A stretch of 5,150 nucleotides of DNA from JBQTGK01 sp052400665 (GTDB lineage Bacteria > Bacteroidota > Bacteroidia > Bacteroidales > Marinifilaceae): the NCBI GenBank assembly GCA_052400665.1, contig JBQTGK010000021.1; one strand, written 5' to 3'. Below the pieces are notes generated by a model. The model did no database searches. It saw only the letters and a list, made by a program, of their open reading frames with translations, and was not told where the DNA came from. This document shows positions 1 to 5,150 of the stretch, one piece after another. Positions within the stretch are counted from its first letter, which is position 1; each line of letters begins with the position of its first letter. The position numbers and the translations under genes are program-made.

Positions 1-181
1 CTTTGATGTCACCACCTTTACACCTGCAACCTATCAACGTTGTAGTCTCCAACGACCCTTAAAGGAAATCTCATCTTGAGGTAGGCTTCGTGCTTAGATG
101 CTTTCAGCACTTATCCCTGCCCAACGTAGCTACTCTGCAATGCAGCTGGCGCCACAACAGATACACTAGAGGTTAGTCCAA

Positions 182-198
182 CCCGGTCCTCTCGTACT
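182..198 (-). other. 23S sarcin-ricin loop
   Basis: The minus strand reads AGTACGAGAGGACCGGG, matching the near-universal sarcin-ricin loop that docks the translational GTPases EF-Tu and EF-G. A2654 corresponds to position 198 and A2660, the base removed by ricin-type toxins, to position 192. No substitutions are seen in the GAGA core. Confidence 0.97.
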
Positions 199-235
199 AG
201 AGTCAGATCCTCGCAAATTTCCAACGCCCACAACA

Positions 236-283
<48 letters not shown>

Positions 284-284
284 A

Positions 285-424
<140 letters not shown>

Positions 425-757
425 TTTGAGCGATGGCCCTTCCATACGGAACCACCGGATCACTATGCTCTACTTTCGTACCTGATCGACTTGTCGGTCT
501 CACAGTCAAGCACCCTTGTGCCATTGCACTCTTCACACGATTACCAAACGTATTGAGGGTACCTTTAGAAGCCTCCGTTACTCTTTTGGAGGCGACCACC
601 CCAGTCAAACTACCCACCATACACTGTCCGTCGTTAGACGTTAGACTCCAAGTAAGCAAAGGGACGTATTTCAAGGGCGACTCCACGATACCTGGCGATA
701 CCACTTCTTTGTCTCCGTCCTATCCTACACATCACTTACCCAAAATCAATGTAAAGC

Positions 758-788
<31 letters not shown>

Positions 789-858
789 CGTTGCGGGTAA
801 TCGGCATCTTCACCGATACTACAATTTCACCGAGCTCATGGCTGAGACAGTGCCCAGA

Positions 859-952
<94 letters not shown>

Positions 953-1709
953 ATTTCAATGCTTCGCCGAAGCTAACATCTCCACTTAACCTTCCGGCAC
1001 CGGGCAGGTGTCAGGCCTTATACTTCAACTTTCGTTTTTGCAAAGCCATGTGTTTTTGGTAAACAGTCGCCTGGGCCTTTTCACTGCGGCTCACATTGCT
1101 GTGAGCGTCCTTTCTCCCGAAGTTACAGGACGATTTTGCCGAGTTCCTTAGCCATGAATCACTCGAGCGCCTTAGTATTCTCTACTTGACTACCTGTGTC
1201 GGTTTGTGGTACGGGCCACTATAACCTGATGCTTAGAGGTTTTTCTTGGAAGTCAATTTACACGCACTATCAGCGCTGCCGTAGCATTGCTGTACTATCA
1301 GATTTCAGCTCTAAATACGGATTTTCCTATATCTATCATCGCATACGTCCTTCAACGAACTATTCCGTCAGTTCGCGGCGTTATCATCTCTTCGTCACCC
1401 CATCGCAGTTATAGCGGGTACCGGAATATTAACCGGTTGTCCATCGAGTTCGCCCTTCGGCTACCCCTTAGGTCCCGACTTACCCTGATCCGATTAGCGT
1501 TGATCAGGAAACCTTAGTCTATTGGCGGCGGAGTTTCTCACTCCGCTTATCGTTACTTATGCCTACATTTGCTTTTCTAAAAGCTCCACAATGCATTACC
1601 ACACTGCTTCTGCGCCGTTAGAATGCTCCCCTACCAGTTAGATTAAATCTAAATCCATAGCTTCGGTAGTATGTTTTATGCCCGATTATCATCCATGCAA
1701 GATCGCTCG

Positions 1710-1768
1710 ACTAGTGAGCTGTTACGCACTCTTTAAATGAATGGCTGCTTCCAAGCCAACATCCTAGC
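1710..1768 (-). other. 23S GTPase-associated centre (L11/thiostrepton-binding domain)
   Basis: The stretch corresponds to E. coli 1051-1108, the fold bound by ribosomal protein uL11 that stimulates EF-G and is the target of thiostrepton. It is one base longer than E. coli, with an extra T near 1740. The loop reads GCTTGGAAGC on the minus strand where E. coli has GCTTAGAAGC, so the base equivalent to A1067 is G (position 1752). The other key loop, with A1095 near 1723, keeps GTAA. Confidence 0.9.
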
Positions 1769-2341
1769 TGTCAATGCAATCTCACCTCGTTTGTTCAACT
1801 TAACATACATTTGGGGACCTTAGCTGATGGTCTGGGTTCTTTCCCTCTCGTCCATGGACCTTAGCACCCATGGGCTCACTGCCAGATATAAGTTATAGCA
1901 TTCGGAGTTTGTCTGGATTTGATAGGCGGTGAAGCCCTCGCATCCAATCAGTAGCTCTACCTCTATAACTCTCGACTCTGACGCTGCACCTAAATGCATT
2001 TCGGGGAGTACGAGCTATTTCTCAGTTTGATTGGCCTTTCACCCCTACCCACAGTTCATCCCAAGACTTTTCAACGTCAACGGGTTGGGCCCTCCACTCT
2101 GGTTTAACAGAGCTTCAGCCTGACCATGGGTAGATCACCAAGTTTCGCGTCTACCCCCACTAACTTTACGCCCTATTAAGACTCGCTTTCGCTTCGACTA
2201 CGCACCTGAAGTGCTTAATCTCGCTAGTGAGGAGTAACTCGTAGGCTCATTATGCAAAAGGCACGCCGTCACACCCTAAAGTGCTCCGACCGCTTGTAGG
2301 CGTACGGTTTCAGGTACTTTTTCACTCCTCTGTTCGAGGTG

Positions 2342-2381
<40 letters not shown>

Positions 2382-2838
2382 TCTCAGGAGTATTTAGCCT
2401 TACCAGATGGTCCTGGCAAATTCACACAGAATTTCTCGTGTTCCGCGCTACTCAGGATACTGCTAGAATTAATTCGCTTACGTGTACGAGACTATCACTC
2501 TCTTTGGTCTGTCTTTCCAAACAATTCCACTTCACTTATTTCTTCATATCGCAGTCCTACAACCCCTACATTGCCGAAACAATATAGGTTTGGGCTGTTC
2601 CCCGTTCGATCGCCACTACTAGGGGAATCACTTTTGTTTTCTTCTCCTCCGGGTACTTAGATGTTTCAGTTCTCCGGGTTTGCCTTCTTTCGAATACTCA
2701 TCGCTGAGTGGGTTGCCCCATTCGGAAATCTACGGATCAAAGGTTATTTGCACCTCTCCATAGCTTATCGCAGCTTATCACGTCCTTCATCGCCTCTGAG
2801 AGCCTAGGCATCCGCCATACGCCCTTAATTACTTCTTA

Positions 2839-2850
2839 TTGTGTTCACAA
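2839..2850 (-). repeat. Small inverted repeat at the 23S 5' boundary
   Basis: TTGTG (2839-2843) and CACAA (2846-2850) are exact inverted copies separated by two bases, so the RNA can form a short hairpin with about four pairs and a four-base loop. It lies directly against the estimated mature 23S 5' end and may mark a processing structure; no function is shown by sequence alone. Confidence 0.4.
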
Positions 2851-2916
2851 AATATTAATCTTGTTGCCAAAATCAATCGTTGTTTCTTTACTTTGGTTAC
2901 TTCTACTTTAATTTTT

Positions 2917-2936
2917 TTTTCAATATGTCAAAGAAC
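2917..2936 (-). promoter_or_regulatory. boxA-like antitermination motif before 23S
   Basis: The minus strand reads GTTCTTTGACATATTGAAAA. The GTTCTTTGA core resembles the boxA element of E. coli rrn operons (GCTCTTTAACA), which as RNA binds NusB/NusE (S10) and protects untranslated rRNA transcripts from Rho. The same core recurs in the leader at 4971-4991, matching the usual arrangement of one boxA before 16S and one before 23S. Function is inferred from position, duplication and similarity. Confidence 0.7.
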
Positions 2937-2964
2937 TTTACAAATACATCATCGTATCTTTCTG

Positions 2965-3038
2965 TGGAGAATATCGGAGTCGAACCGATGACCTCCTGCG
3001 TGCAAGGCAGGCGCTCTAGCCAACTGAGCTAATCCCCC
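2965..3038 (-). tRNA. tRNA-Ala, anticodon TGC
   Basis: The 74-nt cloverleaf begins GGGGGATTAGCTCAG. The acceptor stem pairs GGGGGAT with ATTCTCC and includes the G3-U70 wobble pair that alanyl-tRNA synthetase recognises. The anticodon arm is CCTGC-CTTGCAC-GCAGG with TGC at 3002-3004, and the T arm is ATCGG-TTCGACT-CCGAT. The discriminator base is A. CCA is not encoded: the next bases are CAG, so CCA must be added after transcription. It sits between tRNA-Ile and 23S as in many bacterial rRNA operons. Confidence 0.98.
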
Positions 3039-3044
3039 ATATGC

Positions 3045-3092
3045 AAAAGTTTTAAGGTTAAAGTAGTTAAGATTAAAGTGATTAAAACTTTT
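3045..3092 (-). repeat. 11-bp inverted repeat enclosing a 15-nt tandem duplication
   Basis: AAAAGTTTTAA (3045-3055) and TTAAAACTTTT (3082-3092) are exact inverted copies that could close a hairpin in the pre-rRNA. Overlapping the arms are two adjacent 15-nt units, 3054-3068 and 3069-3083, identical at 12 of 15 positions. The pairing is all A-U apart from one G-C pair, so the hairpin would be weak. Slippage during replication would explain the tandem units. Confidence 0.6.
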
Positions 3093-3106
3093 TTCCCTTA
3101 TCCTTT

Positions 3107-3119
3107 TTTCCTTATCACT
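3107..3119 (-). repeat. 13-nt repeat, copy in tRNA spacer
   Basis: The minus strand reads AGTGATAAGGAAA, exactly matching 5014-5026 in the leader. Both copies run on into A/G-rich sequence on the transcribed strand. It could be a repeated RNA-protein binding element or a chance or recombination product; function is unknown. Confidence 0.6.
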
Positions 3120-3126
3120 TATAAAG

Positions 3127-3200
3127 TAGTCCTGCGCAGATTTGAACTGCGGACCCCTACATTATCAGTGTAGTGCTCTAACCAACTGAGCTACAGGACT
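3127..3200 (-). tRNA. tRNA-Ile, anticodon GAT
   Basis: The 74-nt cloverleaf begins AGTCCTGTAGCTCAG. The acceptor stem AGTCCTG pairs perfectly with CAGGACT. The anticodon arm is CTACA-CTGATAA-TGTAG with GAT at 3164-3166, and the T arm is CGCAG-TTCAAAT-CTGCG. The discriminator base is A and CCA is not encoded (the next bases are CTT). Together with the following tRNA-Ala it forms the common Ile-Ala pair of bacterial 16S-23S spacers. Confidence 0.98.
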
Positions 3201-3211
3201 ATTATTACCTA

Positions 3212-3242
3212 TACGCTTAGCGGTGTAAACACCCTAACGCTA
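3212..3242 (-). repeat. Imperfect hairpin upstream of tRNA-Ile
   Basis: GGTGT (3222-3226) and ACACC (3229-3233) are inverted copies. The stem is extended by TTAG/CTAA (3217-3220 with 3234-3237), GC/GC and TA/TA, with single-base bulges at 3214, 3221 and 3238. In the pre-rRNA this could separate the 16S and tRNA processing units. It is not followed by a U-run on the transcribed strand, so it is unlikely to be an intrinsic terminator. Confidence 0.5.
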
Positions 3243-3320
3243 TGGGTTATGGTATGATTTATTTGTTGAAAACGAATAAAAAAGCTAGGAAATATCCAAA
3301 TAATTCCTCACCTAATTCAC

Positions 3321-3340
3321 TAAACCTTTGTCGATACTCC
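3321..3340 (-). other. Possible 16S processing-stem strand (pairs with leader)
   Basis: The transcribed spacer contains GACAAAGGTTTA (3321-3332), complementary to leader AAACCTTGTC (within 4933-4944) with one bulged base. A second leader stretch, 4903-4918, can alternatively pair with 3322-3340 with small gaps. Pre-16S is normally looped out by such a stem and cut by RNase III, so this is a reasonable candidate; the alternative pairings make the exact stem uncertain. Confidence 0.5.
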
Positions 3341-3349
3341 ACACTCCAG

Positions 3350-3357
3350 AAAGGAGG
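3350..3357 (-). other. Anti-Shine-Dalgarno sequence of 16S
   Basis: The 3' tail reads GGAACACCTCCTTT, with an intact CCTCCT core at 3352-3357. E. coli has GGATCACC where this gene has GGAACACC. Bacteroidota mostly do not use Shine-Dalgarno pairing for initiation, and in Flavobacterium the tail is held by bS21, bS18 and bS6, yet the core is retained here. Confidence 0.9.
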
Positions 3358-3368
3358 TGTTCCAGCCA

Positions 3369-3516
<148 letters not shown>

Positions 3517-3940
3517 TCGTTGCTGATATGCGATTACTAGCGAATCCAACTTCACGGAGTCGAGTTGCAGACTCCGATCCGAACTGAGACCGACTTTAGA
3601 GATTAGCATCCAGTCACCTGGTAGCTGCCCTTTGTATCGGCCATTGTAACACGTGTGTAGCCCTGGACGTAAGGGCCGTGCTGATTTGACGTCATCCCCA
3701 CCTTCCTCTCACCTTACGGTGGCAGTCTCGCTAGAGTCCTCAGCATTACCTGCTAGCAACTAACGATAGGGGTTGCGCTCGTTATGGGACTTAACCCGAC
3801 ACCTCACGGCACGAGCTGACGACAACCATGCAGCACCTTGTAGTTTGCTCCGAAGAGAAAGCCTATTTCTAAGCCGTTCAAACTGCATTTAAGTCCAGGT
3901 AAGGTTCCTCGCGTATCATCGAATTAAACCACATGTTCCT

Positions 3941-3978
<38 letters not shown>

Positions 3979-4057
3979 TTCTTGCGAACGTACTCCCCAG
4001 GTGGATTACTTAATGCTTTCGCTCAGTCACGCACAATGTATCGTGCACAACGAGTAA

Positions 4058-4099
<42 letters not shown>

Positions 4100-4338
4100 C
4101 GCTCCCCACGCTTTCGTCCATCAGCGTCAATGTTAGTTTAGTGAGCTGCCTTCGCAATCGGTGTTCTACGTTATATCTATGCATTTCACCGCTACATAAC
4201 GTATTCCGCCCACCTCAACTAAATTCAAGACAACCAGTATCAATGGCAGTTTCAGAGTTGAGCTCTGAGATTTCACCACTGACTTAATTGCCCGCCTACG
4301 GACCCTTTAAACCCAATAAATCCGGATAACGCTCGAAT

Positions 4339-4376
<38 letters not shown>

Positions 4377-4902
4377 ATCCTTATTCATACAGTACCTTCA
4401 AACAAATACACGTATCTGTAATTATTCCTGTAAAAAAGCAGTTTACAACCCATAGGGCCGTCATCCTGCACGCGACATGGCTGGTTCAGGCTTGCGCCCA
4501 TTGACCAATATTCCTCACTGCTGCCTCCCGTAGGAGTCTGGTCCGTGTCTCAGTACCAGTGTGGGGGACTATCCTCTCAGACCCCCTAAGCATCATCGTC
4601 TTGGTAAGCCGTTACCTTACCAACTAACTAATGCTACGCATGCCCATCTTGTACCTCCGTAGATTTAATAATTAATCCATGCGAATCAATCATATTATGC
4701 GGTGTTAATCCGGATTTCTCCGGGCTATCCCCCTGTACAAGGTAGGTTGCATACGCGTTACTCACCCGTGCGCCGGTCGTCATCTACTGCAAGCAGTAAT
4801 GTTACCCCTCGACTTGCATGTGTTAGGCCTGTCGCTAGCGTTCATCCTGAGCCAGGATCAAACTCTTCGTTGTATAAAAGTTTTTATTTAATTCTGCTCG
4901 TT

Positions 4903-4944
4903 GGATGTATCAAAGTTTTCGTAAATTTTATTGACAAGGTTTTA
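4903..4944 (-). other. Possible 16S processing-stem strand in leader
   Basis: The segment at 4933-4944 is complementary to spacer bases 3321-3332 with one bulge, and 4903-4918 is an alternative partner for 3322-3340. Either would bring the two ends of pre-16S together. This is inferred from complementarity only. Confidence 0.5.
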
Positions 4945-4970
4945 TTCTTGTATTTACCTAACTTTTTTCG

Positions 4971-4991
4971 TTTTCAGTATTTTCAAAGAAC
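4971..4991 (-). promoter_or_regulatory. boxA-like antitermination motif in leader
   Basis: The minus strand begins GTTCTTTGAAAATACTGAAA. It shares GTTCTTTGA and a following TGAAAA with the motif before 23S (2917-2936), and resembles E. coli leader boxA GCTCTTTAACAATTTA. The core overlaps the 3' arm of a 5-bp hairpin with a four-base loop (4988-5001), an arrangement recalling boxB-boxA of rrn leaders, though the overlap means pairing would hide part of the motif. Confidence 0.7.
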
Positions 4992-5013
4992 GCTTTCGTT
5001 CTGCTTTTTTTCC

Positions 5014-5026
5014 TTTCCTTATCACT
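5014..5026 (-). repeat. 13-nt repeat, copy in leader
   Basis: The minus strand reads AGTGATAAGGAAA, identical to 3107-3119 in the tRNA-Ile/tRNA-Ala spacer. Here it overlaps the 3' arm of the 5023-5040 hairpin and leads into A/G-rich RNA ending shortly before the boxA-like site. Confidence 0.6.
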
Positions 5027-5040
5027 CAAAAATCTGAGTG
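5023..5040 (-). repeat. Leader hairpin near the transcript 5' end
   Basis: CACTCA and TGAGTG form a 6-bp stem with a 6-base loop. A further GAGTG on the plus strand at 5048-5052 gives the transcript a second CACTC just upstream, which could compete for the same partner. The hairpin may shield the 5' end of the primary transcript; this is inference. Confidence 0.5.
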
Positions 5041-5052
5041 GAAAAGCGAGTG

Positions 5053-5060
5053 CAAAGATA
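5053..5060 (-). promoter_or_regulatory. rRNA operon promoter, Bacteroidota-type -7 element
   Basis: The minus strand reads TATCTTTG, a full match to TAnnTTTG, the -7 element used by the primary sigma factor of Bacteroidota. It lies about 180 nt before 16S on the right strand and is the only full match I found on that strand in the leader and spacers. Transcription would start a few bases downstream, near 5046-5050. The expected -33 TTG or TTTG at about 5078-5086 is not clear; ATTAGGATTT is found instead, so the -33 part is weak or absent. Confidence 0.75.
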
Positions 5061-5150
5061 ATAACTTTATACCTTTAAATCCTAATAAAATCTAAAAAAA
5101 TTTTAAAAAGATTTTTCGAAGACTAAACTCCCCTTTTAACACCCCAGAAT
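5061..5150 (-). promoter_or_regulatory. AT-rich region upstream of the promoter
   Basis: Long A and T runs occupy 5083-5116, including an inverted repeat AAAATCT (5087-5093) / AGATTTT (5109-5115) with a 15-nt spacer. Such runs directly upstream of a strong rRNA promoter can act as an UP-like element contacting RNA polymerase alpha subunits, or bend the DNA. From 5117 to 5150 I see no gene or recognisable site. Confidence 0.45.

Larger units (their letters stand above)
2839..2964 (-). other. Spacer between tRNA-Ala and 23S rRNA
   Basis: 126 nt of AT-rich transcribed spacer with no gene. It holds a boxA-like motif just after tRNA-Ala (2917-2936), a run of nine T on the plus strand (2912-2920), and a small inverted repeat TTGTG-TT-CACAA at 2839-2850 touching the 23S 5' end. 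The region should supply the 5' strand of the 23S processing stem, but its partner downstream of 23S lies outside the window, so this cannot be tested here. Confidence 0.85.
3039..3126 (-). other. Spacer between tRNA-Ile and tRNA-Ala
   Basis: 88 nt of AT-rich transcribed spacer without a gene. It carries an inverted repeat with a tandem duplication in its loop (3045-3092) and a purine-rich stretch on the transcribed strand containing a 13-nt sequence also found in the operon leader (3107-3119). CCTTATC occurs twice, at 3096-3102 and 3110-3116. Confidence 0.85.
3201..3349 (-). other. Spacer between 16S rRNA and tRNA-Ile
   Basis: 149 nt of AT-rich transcribed spacer without a gene. Just after 16S it contains a stretch complementary to the leader (3321-3340, see the processing stem), and before tRNA-Ile an imperfect hairpin (3212-3242). 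No boxA-like or TAnnTTTG promoter motif is visible here. Confidence 0.85.
4874..5050 (-). other. rRNA operon leader
   Basis: About 177 nt between the inferred transcription start and 16S. In transcription order it holds a hairpin (5023-5040), the 13-nt repeat (5014-5026), a purine-rich run, a small GAACG-AAAG-CGTTC hairpin (4988-5001), a boxA-like motif (4971-4991) and sequences able to pair with the spacer after 16S (4903-4944). No coding gene is supported; the open frame crossing it on the plus strand is antisense to 16S. Confidence 0.8.

Noticed and set aside
2912..2920. Nine-T run as a possible plus-strand terminator
   Set aside because: There is no GC-rich hairpin before it and no plus-strand gene to terminate; on the transcribed strand it is an A-run following the boxA-like motif.
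4931..4952. TTGACA followed by T/A-rich sequence on the plus strand, like a sigma-70 promoter
   Set aside because: Wrong strand for the operon, would drive antisense 16S, and Bacteroidota do not use the TTGACA/TATAAT pair; GACAAGG is better explained by pairing with the spacer.
4702..5037. 111-codon plus-strand open frame reaching into the leader
   Set aside because: Its first half is antisense to the 16S 5' domain and its second half is low-complexity AT-rich leader rich in Phe and Leu; no domain or ribosome-binding context.

Overview
The window is almost entirely a bacterial ribosomal RNA operon on the minus strand. In transcription order, from high to low coordinates, it holds an AT-rich promoter region (about 5053-5150), a leader (4874 to about 5050), 16S rRNA (about 3350-4873), a spacer, tRNA-Ile with anticodon GAT (3127-3200), a short spacer, tRNA-Ala with anticodon TGC (2965-3038), a spacer, and 23S rRNA (about 2838 down to base 1). 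The 23S gene runs off the left edge an estimated 35-40 nt before its mature 3' end. 5S rRNA and the operon terminator would lie outside the window.

The 16S sequence is of Bacteroidota type, most likely Flavobacteriales. This rests on the recognisable 5' region, the V4 wording, the region around 3903-3944, and a 3' end reading GGAACACCTCCTTT. A Weeksellaceae-like or neighbouring family is possible, but I cannot fix the genus by eye. The upstream TATCTTTG fits the TAnnTTTG -7 element of Bacteroidota, and the spacers are strongly AT-rich, in keeping with this group.

No protein-coding gene can be supported. All sizeable open frames lie within or antisense to the rRNA, or overlap tRNA, spacer or leader. 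The operon looks functional: core sites that could be lined up by eye with Escherichia coli numbering are intact (16S A1408, A1492 and A1493; anti-Shine-Dalgarno; 23S A1913, A2058, A2059, A2451, A2503, A2602 and A2660), and both tRNAs fold fully.

I found no new multi-gene system. The parts worth a second look are in the non-mature RNA: a boxA-like motif present both before 16S and before 23S, a 13-nt exact repeat shared by the leader and the tRNA spacer, a possible 16S processing stem, and an inverted repeat enclosing a tandem duplication between the tRNAs. Two substitutions at antibiotic-contact positions (23S position 1067 and the 16S 1409-1491 and 1410-1490 pairs) are also noted; both are probably lineage features.
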